Source: Desulfuromonadales bacterium (GTDB lineage: Bacteria; Desulfobacterota; Desulfuromonadia; Desulfuromonadales; JACZKF01). From it: a stretch of 32,473 nucleotides of DNA. Location of the stretch: the NCBI GenBank assembly GCA_029289095.1, contig JARFUG010000036.1, positions 1 through 32,473 of the forward strand, read 5' to 3'. Position numbers and translations under genes: made by a program. Below the pieces are notes generated by a model that made no database searches, was not told where the DNA came from, and was given only the letters and a program-made list of their open reading frames with translations. The first letter of the stretch is position 1; the number at the start of each line of letters is the position of its first letter. Below, one piece after another: positions 1 through 6,960 of this stretch.

Positions 1-55
1 CCTGGCTCCTGGCTCCTGGCTCCTGGCTCCTGGCTCCTGGCTCCTGGCTCCTGGC
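1..55. repeat. Tandem heptanucleotide repeat (CCTGGCT)n
   Basis: The 7-base unit CCTGGCT is repeated perfectly seven times, followed by a partial eighth copy (CCTGGC). CCTG occurs at 1, 8, 15, 22, 29, 36, 43 and 50. The array begins at the window edge, so its full length is unknown. It lies about 110 bases before the glpX start and is probably intergenic. A degenerate relative with the same CCTGNNN period lies before ruvC. Confidence 0.95.
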
Positions 56-96
56 ATCAAGGATATCGGATCTTTGGCGGACTCTCCAGTGTCCGG

Positions 97-125
97 TTGT
101 TTTCATCCTTCATCCGTGGCATAGT
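97..125 (+). promoter_or_regulatory. Possible sigma-70 promoter for glpX
   Basis: TTGTTT (97-102) and CATAGT (120-125) are separated by 17 bases and lie about 40 bases before the glpX start. They match the -35 and -10 consensus at 3/6 and 4/6 positions, so this is only a weak candidate. Confidence 0.25.
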
Positions 126-163
126 GCGCAGCGATTTTCACGTAACACGAAGTGAGGAGCCGT

Positions 164-1117
164 ATGGATCGCAATCTCGCACTGGAACTGGTCAGAGTCA
201 CCGAAGCGGCCGCCCTTGCCGCCGGACGATGGGTCGGAAAAGGGGATAAGACGGCAGCCGACGAGGCCGCCACGAGCGCCATGCGACGCACCCTTGGATC
301 ACTGGACATCAGCGGAACGGTCGTGATCGGCGAGGGAGAAATGGATGAGGCGCCCATGCTCTACATCGGCGAGCATGTCGGGAACGCCGATTCTCTGGAG
401 GTCGACATCGCAGTCGACCCCCTGGAGGGGACGAACATTTGCGCCAAGGGGATGAACGGCGCCATCGCAACGATCGCTCTCGCCCCCCGGGGAGGATTCC
501 TGCATGCGCCGGACATGTACATGGAGAAGATCGTCGTCGGCCCCGCTGCCAGGGGAGCCATCGACATCAATCTCTCCCCCCGCGAAAATCTTTTGCGGGT
601 GGCCGAGGCGAAAAGGTGCCGGACCGAGGATCTGACTGTTGTCATTCTGGACCGCCCCCGGCACGACAAGATCGTTTCAGAGTTGCGCAGAGCCGGAGCC
701 TGCATCCATCTCATCCCCGACGGCGATGTGGCTCCGGCCATCGCCGCTGCGGTCGAGGGGAGCGGAGTCGACATGCTGATGGGGGTCGGGGGCGCACCAG
801 AGGGGGTATTGGCCGCCGCCGCCCTCAAATGCCTCGACGGCGACATGCAGGGCAGGCTCGTCTTTTTGAGCCAGAGTGAACGCGAACGCGCCGTGGCGAT
901 GGGAATAAAAGATTTCGACCGCGTCTACAGTGCAGAGGAGATGGCCCGCGGCGACGTGGTCTTCGCCGCCACCGGCGTCACCAGCGGCGACCTGCTCACC
1001 GGAGTGCGCTATTTCTCCGGGGGAGCGCAGACTCATTCGATCGTCATGCGCTCTCAAAGCCGCACCGTGCGCTTCGTCGAAGCCCGGCACCGCTTTGACC
1101 ACAAGCCCGTTTACTGA
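164..1117 (+). CDS. glpX: Class II fructose-1,6-bisphosphatase GlpX
   Basis: Hydrolyses fructose-1,6-bisphosphate to fructose-6-phosphate, the gluconeogenic step, in the cytoplasm. The 317-residue product has the family's usual length. The metal and active-site residues known from E. coli GlpX are seen at the same numbers: D33, E57 (in GEGEMDEAP), D85 (in VDPLEGT), T90 and E213 (in APEG). The ATG at 164 is chosen over an in-frame GTG at 152, because AGGAG (155-159) sits just before the ATG and the homologous proteins begin MDRNLALE. The next gene follows after 84 bases that contain a possible promoter, so glpX may be a single-gene unit. Confidence 0.95.
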   Translation: MDRNLALELVRVTEAAALAAGRWVGKGDKTAADEAATSAMRRTLGSLDISGTVVIGEGEMDEAPMLYIGEHVGNADSLEVDIAVDPLEGTNICAKGMNGAIATIALAPRGGFLHAPDMYMEKIVVGPAARGAIDINLSPRENLLRVAEAKRCRTEDLTVVILDRPRHDKIVSELRRAGACIHLIPDGDVAPAIAAAVEGSGVDMLMGVGGAPEGVLAAAALKCLDGDMQGRLVFLSQSERERAVAMGIKDFDRVYSAEEMARGDVVFAATGVTSGDLLTGVRYFSGGAQTHSIVMRSQSRTVRFVEARHRFDHKPVY

Positions 1118-1128
1118 AACTTTTTCGC

Positions 1129-1158
1129 TTGTCAAAACAACTGTTCACTTGATAACAT
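1129..1158 (+). promoter_or_regulatory. Possible sigma-70 promoter for the kinase-BON gene
   Basis: TTGTCA (1129-1134, 5/6 match to the -35) and TAACAT (1153-1158, 4/6 match to the -10) are spaced 18 bases apart in the gap after glpX. A similar pair, TTGTTA and TACCAT with the same spacing, precedes yebC. Confidence 0.35.
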
Positions 1159-1201
1159 TCCCAAGCTAGTCCACAGCTTACGACTACTCCAGAGGACACG
1201 C

Positions 1202-2029
1202 ATGGCTATTATCACCATATCGAGGGAAATGGGAAGCGGTGGCATTCCCATCGTGCACGAGGCCGCGGAGAAACTCGGCTACACGCTGGTGGACGGCGAG
1301 GCGATCGCCAAAGTCGCCCCGCAATACGGCCTGACTCCCGAAGACCTCGAAAACGCCGACGAAAAACCCCCTGCCTTCGTCGAAACCCTCGATCAAAAAG
1401 CCGAGCACGACCTGCACCTGATCGAGCTGATCGTCCTCGAATATGCTCTAAAAGGGAATGTCATCATTTACGGCCGAGGGGGACAGGATCTGCTCAAAGG
1501 GGTCAAGAACGTCTTTCGGGTCCGTATCGTGGCGCCTTTCGAGGATCGCGTCGAGCGGTGGGCCGAGAGAGAATGGCTCGACCCCGATCTTGCCCGGGCG
1601 CTGGTGCGCCGAAGCGATCAGCAAAGAGCCGGCTTCATCAAATATTTCTTCGATCGTGACTGGAGCGATCCTCTCGGTTACGATCTCGTCATCAACACCG
1701 AACGCATCTCCGAGGAAACGGCCGTCAAGCTGATCTGCGATGGGGTCAAGGACAAGAATCTGGTCGAGCAGAGGGGATCCTCGAAAAAGGTCCTCGCCGA
1801 TCTCATCGTCCGCAAACGCGTTGAAATCGCCGTTCTCTCCCAGCCCGACCACGACGGAAATCACGTCTCCATCGATGTCTGCGACGCCGTCGTCACCCTC
1901 GGCGGCCACGTGCACAGCGAAGAAGCCCGCCGCTTCGTGGTCGACGCCGCAGCCGGGGTCGAAGGTGCAAGAGGGGTCGTCGACAACATCAAGGTCGTCG
2001 AATACCGCTCTTTCCCCCGGGAGCACTGA
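1202..2029 (+). CDS. Cytidylate kinase-like protein with C-terminal BON domain
   Basis: A 275-residue protein with two parts. Residues 1-180 resemble the cytidylate-kinase-like family, which starts with ITISREMGSGG, a relaxed P-loop rather than a classic GxxGxGK(S/T). Residues about 198-266 look like a BON domain (a hydrophobic/Gly pattern ending GVVDNIKVVE), a fold usually linked to membrane or ligand binding. The substrate is not known, and a true CMP kinase role is doubtful because the P-loop is atypical. The ATG at 1202 follows GAGGA with a 6-base spacing. The gene has its own intrinsic terminator 22 bases after the stop, so it probably forms a single-gene unit or ends the glpX transcript. 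Confidence 0.85.
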   Translation: MAIITISREMGSGGIPIVHEAAEKLGYTLVDGEAIAKVAPQYGLTPEDLENADEKPPAFVETLDQKAEHDLHLIELIVLEYALKGNVIIYGRGGQDLLKGVKNVFRVRIVAPFEDRVERWAEREWLDPDLARALVRRSDQQRAGFIKYFFDRDWSDPLGYDLVINTERISEETAVKLICDGVKDKNLVEQRGSSKKVLADLIVRKRVEIAVLSQPDHDGNHVSIDVCDAVVTLGGHVHSEEARRFVVDAAAGVEGARGVVDNIKVVEYRSFPREH

Positions 2030-2050
2030 AGCCCTCCTACCGCGAAACCG

Positions 2051-2077
2051 AGCCGGCGCCAAGCCGGCTTTTTTTTT
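2051..2077 (+). terminator. Intrinsic terminator after the kinase-BON gene
   Basis: A perfect 7-bp stem, AGCCGGC (2051-2057) with GCCGGCT (2063-2069), has the loop GCCAA. The arm runs into a stretch of nine T residues (2069-2077). This is a textbook rho-independent terminator. Confidence 0.93.
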
Positions 2078-2109
2078 GCCGAAAAGATTGGCCCGCACCC
2101 TCGAAAACC

Positions 2110-2139
2110 TTGTTAGCGGCAATTTTTTCATGATACCAT
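2110..2139 (+). promoter_or_regulatory. Possible sigma-70 promoter for yebC-ruvCAB
   Basis: TTGTTA (2110-2115) and TACCAT (2134-2139) are separated by 18 bases. They sit just after the upstream terminator and about 60 bases before the yebC start, where a promoter is expected. Confidence 0.4.
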
Positions 2140-2201
2140 TTCCTTCTTTTTCCGCCCTCCGGGCCGGAAACTGAGTCCAGAACGAAAAAGGAGATCCGCA
2201 G

Positions 2202-2945
2202 GTGGCAGGACACAGCAAGTGGGCCAACATCAAACACCGCAAAGGGGCGCAGGATGCCAGGCGCGGGAAAATTTTCACCAAACTCATCAAAGAGATCACC
2301 ATAGCCGCCAAGCTCGGAGACAGCGACCCTAACGCCAATCCCCGACTGCGCCAGGCCATCGACAAGGCCAAAAACGAGAACATGCCAAAGGACACCATTG
2401 AGCGCGCCATCAAGAAAGGCTCGGGCGAACTCGACAGCGTCCAGTACGAGGAAGGCGTGTTCGAGGGGTACGGTCCGGGCGGAGTCGCTGTCATCGTCGA
2501 GTTCATGACCGACAACCGCACCCGCACCGTTGCGGACGTGCGCCATATCTTCAGCAAGCACAACGGCAGCCTCGGGGTGACGGGCTCCGTCTCTTTTCTT
2601 TTCGACCGCAAAGGCCTGATCTCTTTCTCCACCGATCAGGATTTCGACGCTCTGTTCGAAGCCGCTCTGGAGGCCGGCGCCGAGGACGTCAAGGACGAGG
2701 GGGACGCCTACGAAGTCATCACGGCTCCGACCGATTTCATCGAGGTGCGCGATGCCCTTGGCGCCCGCTTCACATGGCAGAGCGCCGAGATCACCATGAT
2801 CCCCCAGACGATGGTGGCGATCGAGGGGAAACAGGCCGAGCAGATGCTAAAGATGATGGAGAAGCTCGAAGACAACGATGATGTGCAGAACGTCTACGCG
2901 AATTTCGACATCTCGGAAGAGGAAATCGCCAAGGCGATCGGATAA
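2202..2945 (+). CDS. yebC: YebC/PmpR-family transcriptional regulator (TACO1-like)
   Basis: The 247-residue product is a full-length YebC family protein, opening with the signature [14 protein letters not shown] and carrying the conserved GYGPGGVAV segment and acidic C-terminal domain. Members are DNA-binding regulators, and some act on translation of proline-rich stretches. The start is GTG at 2202, preceded by AAAGGAG (2187-2193). The gene leads into ruvC, ruvA and ruvB, a widespread bacterial arrangement, which suggests a shared transcript although a repeat-rich gap of 80 bases separates yebC from ruvC. Confidence 0.95.
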   Translation: MAGHSKWANIKHRKGAQDARRGKIFTKLIKEITIAAKLGDSDPNANPRLRQAIDKAKNENMPKDTIERAIKKGSGELDSVQYEEGVFEGYGPGGVAVIVEFMTDNRTRTVADVRHIFSKHNGSLGVTGSVSFLFDRKGLISFSTDQDFDALFEAALEAGAEDVKDEGDAYEVITAPTDFIEVRDALGARFTWQSAEITMIPQTMVAIEGKQAEQMLKMMEKLEDNDDVQNVYANFDISEEEIAKAIG

Positions 2946-2955
2946 CCGAGGAAAT

Positions 2956-3017
2956 CAGGTTTCGGGTTTCATGAAGCCTAGAACCCTGACACCTGACACC
3001 TGAGACCTGGAACCTGG
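2956..3017. repeat. Composite inverted heptad repeat between yebC and ruvC
   Basis: On the right, CCTG recurs with an exact 7-base period at 2985, 2992, 2999, 3006 and 3013 (units CCTGACA, CCTGACA, CCTGAGA, CCTGGAA, CCTGG). On the left, 2956-2976 holds three inverted units of the same period (CAGGTTT, CGGGTTT, CATGAAG). The two halves can form an imperfect hairpin, with CAGGT and GGGTTT (2956-2969) against GAACCC and ACCTG (2981-2995). The array reaches to within 9 bases of the ruvC start codon. Confidence 0.85.
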
Positions 3018-3025
3018 TATTCTAC

Positions 3026-3532
3026 ATGAGAATTCTCGGCATCGACCCCGGCAGCCGAATCACGGGGTACGGCATCATCGAGCAGAGGGGGAACCGTCTG
3101 CTGCATGTCGACAACGGGGCGATCTTCACCCGAAGCGACGAGAGTCTCGCCTGCCGTCTTCGAACCATTCACTCGGCCCTGGGAGATGTCATCTTGCGCT
3201 ACGCGCCTGACGCGGCCGTCGTGGAGGAGATCTTCATCGCCAAGAACGCCCTCTCGGCCCTGAAACTCGGTCATGCTCGCGGAGCCGCGCTTCTGGCCGG
3301 GATCAACGCCGGTCTGCCCGTCTTCGAATATACGGCGATGCAGGTCAAAAGCGCCGTGGTCGGATACGGCAAAGCGGACAAGGGACAGGTCCAGCAGATG
3401 GTGCGCATGCTGCTGAATCTTCCGGAGATCGCCCAGGAGGATGCCTCCGATGCCCTTGCGGTCGCCATCTGCCATGCGCACAGCCGAGGCCTGTCCGAAC
3501 GCCTGGCCGTTGCCGCCGGGGGGAAACGATGA
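3026..3532 (+). CDS. ruvC: Crossover junction endodeoxyribonuclease RuvC
   Basis: Resolves Holliday junctions during homologous recombination by symmetric cleavage, working with RuvAB. The 168-residue product has the normal length. The four acidic catalytic residues are visible: D7 (GIDPGS), E67 (VVEEIF), D139 and D142 (EDASDALA). The [15 protein letters not shown] segment is also conserved. The ATG at 3026 matches the family start, but no good Shine-Dalgarno precedes it because the heptad repeat occupies that position. ruvA follows 34 bases after the stop. Confidence 0.97.
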   Translation: MRILGIDPGSRITGYGIIEQRGNRLLHVDNGAIFTRSDESLACRLRTIHSALGDVILRYAPDAAVVEEIFIAKNALSALKLGHARGAALLAGINAGLPVFEYTAMQVKSAVVGYGKADKGQVQQMVRMLLNLPEIAQEDASDALAVAICHAHSRGLSERLAVAAGGKR

Positions 3533-3566
3533 GCCCGGCGAACCCCTCAGCATATCGACGAATCCG

Positions 3567-4163
3567 ATGATTGCTCTTCTGACCGGAAAAATCGCCTTTC
3601 GATCGATCGATCATCTGATCGTCGACGTCGCCGGAGTCGGCTACCGCCTGATGATTCCGCTTTCGACCTTCTACGCCCTGCCCGAGGAAGGCGATGTGCG
3701 CCTCCACGTCCACACGCACGTGAAGGAAGACGCCATCCATCTCTACGGTTTCTGGACGCTGCAGGAGAAGGAGATGTTTTTGCTCCTGCTGACCATTTCG
3801 GGGATTGGCCCCAAGGTGGCCCTCAACATTCTCAGCAATATTCCCGTGGCTGAGCTGCGCGCGGCTCTGAGCGAAGGGGACAGCCGACGTCTTTCAGCCC
3901 TTCCCGGCGTCGGAAAAAAAACAGCCGATCGCCTCGTTCTCGAACTCCAGGAGAAGATCCGTCGCCTCGGCGCCCCTCCGGCCGCCTCGGCTGCGAAATC
4001 GGCGCCGGGCGCCTCCCTCCCCTTCGACGATTCCCTCTCTGCGCTGATCAATCTCGGGTATAAGGAGAGCCAGGCGAGAAAAGTCCTTGAGGCGATGGAA
4101 ATCCCCCCCGGAACCCCTCTGGAGACGATCCTCAAGGGGGCGCTGAGAGTTCTGGTGAAATGA
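3567..4163 (+). CDS. ruvA: Holliday junction branch migration protein RuvA
   Basis: RuvA binds four-way DNA junctions as a tetramer and loads the RuvB motor. The 198-residue protein shows the N-terminal OB-fold (1-64, MIALLTGKI start), two helix-hairpin-helix motifs (SGIGPK 78-83, PGVGKK 113-118), an Ala/Pro-rich linker (about 136-150) and a C-terminal RuvB-binding domain (from about 152). The reading frame is open upstream to 3441, overlapping ruvC, but the ATG at 3567 is the only start matching the family. It lacks an obvious Shine-Dalgarno, so translation may depend on coupling to ruvC. Confidence 0.97.
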   Translation: MIALLTGKIAFRSIDHLIVDVAGVGYRLMIPLSTFYALPEEGDVRLHVHTHVKEDAIHLYGFWTLQEKEMFLLLLTISGIGPKVALNILSNIPVAELRAALSEGDSRRLSALPGVGKKTADRLVLELQEKIRRLGAPPAASAAKSAPGASLPFDDSLSALINLGYKESQARKVLEAMEIPPGTPLETILKGALRVLVK

Positions 4164-4197
4164 TTTCTGCCCGGCGCCCGAAGAGAGTCCGTCTTTC

Positions 4198-5229
4198 ATG
4201 ACCGACCGCCTGATCACCCCCAGAAGCAGCGAAGAGGACGTCCGCTTCGAAACAGGGCTGCGTCCCCGCGCCTTGCGCGAGTACATCGGCCAGAGCAAGG
4301 CCAAGGAGAACCTCCAGGTCTTCATCGATGCCGCCCGGGGCCGAGGAGAGGCGCTCGACCACGTCCTGTTCTACGGCCCCCCAGGGCTGGGCAAGACAAC
4401 CCTTGCCAACATCATCGCCAACGAACTGCGGGTCAATATCAAGAGCACCTCCGGCCCCGTCATCGAAAAACCGGGGGACCTGGCGGCGATCCTGACCAAC
4501 CTGGAAGCCGGAGACGTCCTTTTCATCGACGAGATCCACCGGTTGTCGGCGGTGGTGGAGGAGATCCTCTATCCGGCGATGGAAGACTACCAACTCGACA
4601 TCATTATCGGACAAGGACCCTCGGCGCGCAGCATCAAGCTCGATCTTCCCCGCTTCACCCTGGTGGGGGCGACGACCCGCGCCGGGCTTCTCTCTTCGCC
4701 GCTACGGGATCGCTTCGGCGTCATCAGCCGCCTGGAATTCTATACGCCCGAGGAACTCACAACCATCGTGGGGCGCAGCGCCGCTATTCTCGGGATCTCC
4801 ACCGAGCCCGAAGGCGCCCGCGAAATCGCCCGCCGCAGCCGGGGCACTCCCCGAATCGCCAATCGGCTTCTTCGCCGGGTGCGCGATTTCGCCGAAGTCA
4901 TCGGCAAGGGGGTGATTTCCGCGCAGGTGGCCAATCACGCCCTGGAGCGTCTGGAGGTCGACGGGGCGGGTTTCGACCACATGGACCGCCGCATCCTTCT
5001 CACCATCATCGATAAATTCTCCGGAGGACCGGTCGGCCTCGAGACGCTTGCGGCCTCTGTCGGAGAGGAGAAGGATACCATCGAAGATGTGATCGAGCCC
5101 TACCTGATCCAGCAGGGATATGTCAACCGCACCCCACGGGGACGGGTCGCCACCCCGCTGGCGTATCGCCATTTCGACCGCTTTGCCGCGGAGCGTTCGG
5201 GGCTGTTTTCCTTCGAAGCTGAGCGCTGA
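4198..5229 (+). CDS. ruvB: Holliday junction branch migration ATPase RuvB
   Basis: A hexameric AAA+ motor that drives branch migration with RuvA. The 343-residue product is full length. It shows Walker A (GPPGLGKTT, starting at residue 60), Walker B (DEIH, 111-114), sensor 1 ([18 protein letters not shown], which includes the arginine finger region) and a C-terminal winged helix (ending near [12 protein letters not shown]). The ATG at 4198 is 34 bases after the ruvA stop, with a weak GAAGAGAG upstream. The GGDEF gene starts only 6 bases after its stop, so the ruvCAB transcript probably continues into it. Confidence 0.97.
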   Translation: MTDRLITPRSSEEDVRFETGLRPRALREYIGQSKAKENLQVFIDAARGRGEALDHVLFYGPPGLGKTTLANIIANELRVNIKSTSGPVIEKPGDLAAILTNLEAGDVLFIDEIHRLSAVVEEILYPAMEDYQLDIIIGQGPSARSIKLDLPRFTLVGATTRAGLLSSPLRDRFGVISRLEFYTPEELTTIVGRSAAILGISTEPEGAREIARRSRGTPRIANRLLRRVRDFAEVIGKGVISAQVANHALERLEVDGAGFDHMDRRILLTIIDKFSGGPVGLETLAASVGEEKDTIEDVIEPYLIQQGYVNRTPRGRVATPLAYRHFDRFAAERSGLFSFEAER

Positions 5230-5235
5230 ACAAGT

Positions 5236-6561
5236 ATGAAACTCCCCGCATTCACCGTCATTCAAAAGGTTGCCGCAGGCTATCTTCTTCTGGTCTTCTT
5301 CTTCCTTGTGGCCCTGGTCTTTGCCCTCGGCGCCCTGCGCACCCAGACCGAGCGTTCGGAACAGCTCGTTCAAGTCGATTTCAGGGCGCTGAACCTTGCC
5401 CGCAGCCTCCGCCAGAACCTGACGGCATGGGAAAACCTGGCGCGTCAGACAGTGATTCTGCGCGACGAGACGATGATCGCCCTTCTTGAAGCACGGGGAA
5501 TCGAGGCCTCCGATTTGTGGGCGGAGCTTTCCGCCATCGTCCCGGAACTCCCCGAGGAGCTCGTGTCGGCTCGCAGGAGCCTGCTGCAGGAGCAGCCACT
5601 CTGTCTCGAGCTGTTGACGCAAGGGAACTGGCACCAGGCCCAAAACTGTCTTACGCAGATCGCCCCGCACCATTCCTTGATGGCCCGGACTCTCGAGGCT
5701 TTCATCGCCGAGCGGCAAAGAGTTCTCGATGCGACTCTCGTCTTTTTTTCCGAAGCAAGCGCAAAGGCCTATCGCACCGCTCTGGCACTCACGTTTCTGG
5801 GCATCGCCTTATCGGCCATCGTCGCCATGACGATCATTCTCGGAATTCATCGCGCCATCGGGACGCTGACCCGGGCGACCAAAGCGATCGCCGCCGGCAG
5901 TTTCGAGCATTCGGTGGCCGTTGACCGCGCCGACGAATTCGGGCTTCTTGCCCGGGAATTCAACGAGATGGGGATGAAACTGCGTCAGCTCGAAGAGCTC
6001 TGTCTCGACGCCAATCCCCTCACCCATCTTCCGGGCAGTCTCGCCCTCGACAGGGAGATGGCGCTGCGGATCGCTACGGGCAGACCCTTTGCGCACATCT
6101 ATGTGGACCTCGACCATTTCAAAGCCTATAATGACCGATACGGCTATCGGGCCGGCAGCGACGTGATCTCGCGGGTGGCCGACCTCGTCAGGGAAATTGT
6201 CCCACGGCTCGAAATTCCTGAAGCCCTGATCGGTCATATCGGGGGAGACGATTTCGTCATCCTTGCCGGCGATCTCGGAAAAGCCGAAACATTCTCTCAG
6301 GAACTGGTCTCCCGATTCGACGCCATCGCGCCCGAATTCTATTCCGAGGAAGATCGCCGGGAAGGGGGTTTCTCGGGCGTCGACCGGTTTGGCGAGGCGC
6401 GCCGCTTCGCCCTCATGACCATATCGATCGCCGTTGTCTGGTCTGCCCGGATCGACAATCCCACTCCTCACGCGATCAGCCAGGAATGCGTCAAGATGAA
6501 GGATCACCTTAAATCGCAACCGGGGAGCAATTACCTCATCGACCGTCGGCGCGCCCTATGA
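5236..6561 (+). CDS. Membrane-bound HAMP-GGDEF protein (probable diguanylate cyclase)
   Basis: A 441-residue inner-membrane signalling protein. Seen in order: a short cytoplasmic N-terminus, TM1 (about 13-33), an extracytoplasmic helical sensor region (34-180), TM2 (181-203), a HAMP-like linker (204-256) and a GGDEF domain (257-441). The domain has THLPGS, the metal-site DLDHFKAYND (291-300) and GGDDF (336-340) in place of GG(D/E)EF. No RxxD inhibitory site is seen just upstream. GGDDF variants occur in a recognised subset of the family, so activity making cyclic di-GMP is plausible but unproven. The stop overlaps the next gene's ATG (ATGA), indicating coupled translation with the lipoprotein. 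Confidence 0.9.
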   Translation: MKLPAFTVIQKVAAGYLLLVFFFLVALVFALGALRTQTERSEQLVQVDFRALNLARSLRQNLTAWENLARQTVILRDETMIALLEARGIEASDLWAELSAIVPELPEELVSARRSLLQEQPLCLELLTQGNWHQAQNCLTQIAPHHSLMARTLEAFIAERQRVLDATLVFFSEASAKAYRTALALTFLGIALSAIVAMTIILGIHRAIGTLTRATKAIAAGSFEHSVAVDRADEFGLLAREFNEMGMKLRQLEELCLDANPLTHLPGSLALDREMALRIATGRPFAHIYVDLDHFKAYNDRYGYRAGSDVISRVADLVREIVPRLEIPEALIGHIGGDDFVILAGDLGKAETFSQELVSRFDAIAPEFYSEEDRREGGFSGVDRFGEARRFALMTISIAVVWSARIDNPTPHAISQECVKMKDHLKSQPGSNYLIDRRRAL

Positions 6562-6950
6562 TGAAACGTCTCGTGCTGCTGATCGCCATTGTGCTGAGCG
6601 CCGGCTGCGTTCAAATCGTCCCCATCGCCTCGACGACGGTGACGACGCCCGACCCTTCCGAAGCCCTCTTCGTTCAGGTGCTTGAAGAGGAGGCGCCCCG
6701 ACGCGCCGAGGCTCTGGCTGAGTTGGAGCGCGACCATTCGCAGAGCCCGTGGGCTCTTCGGGCGAAAAAGATCGAAGAACTGCGAACCTCACGCGACGCC
6801 CTGACCGACCGCATTCGCAATCTCGAGCGCAGGAATAATACGGAGGTCCAGAAAAATCGCGCCCTGGAAAAGGAGCTCAACAGCCTTCGCAACGATCTGG
6901 AGAAGCTGAAGCAGATCATCATCGAGATGGAGCAGCGCTCGAGGATCTAG
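6558..6950 (+). CDS. Small coiled-coil lipoprotein of unknown function
   Basis: A 130-residue protein with a lipoprotein signal peptide: positively charged MMKR, hydrophobic core, and lipobox LSAG-C with the acylated Cys at residue 17. The mature part has a Thr/Pro-rich segment and then a long charged coiled coil (about 75-127) without a further membrane segment. The family is not recognised. The ATG at 6558 overlaps the stop of the GGDEF gene by 4 bases, so the two are likely made together. It may be an envelope partner of that sensor (inference). A second ATG directly follows at 6561. Confidence 0.85.
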   Translation: MMKRLVLLIAIVLSAGCVQIVPIASTTVTTPDPSEALFVQVLEEEAPRRAEALAELERDHSQSPWALRAKKIEELRTSRDALTDRIRNLERRNNTEVQKNRALEKELNSLRNDLEKLKQIIIEMEQRSRI

Positions 6951-6960
6951 CCTCCCGCCG

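Noticed and set aside
1-55. CRISPR array at the left edge
   Set aside because: The 7-base units are directly adjacent with no spacers.
1448-2632. 394-codon open frame on the minus strand spanning the kinase-BON and yebC genes
   Set aside because: It crosses a terminator, a promoter region and two well-supported genes on the other strand. GC-rich codon bias commonly creates such shadow frames.
5785-5810. Second sigma-54-like promoter (TGGCACT) inside the GGDEF gene
   Set aside because: No TTGC element at the required distance.
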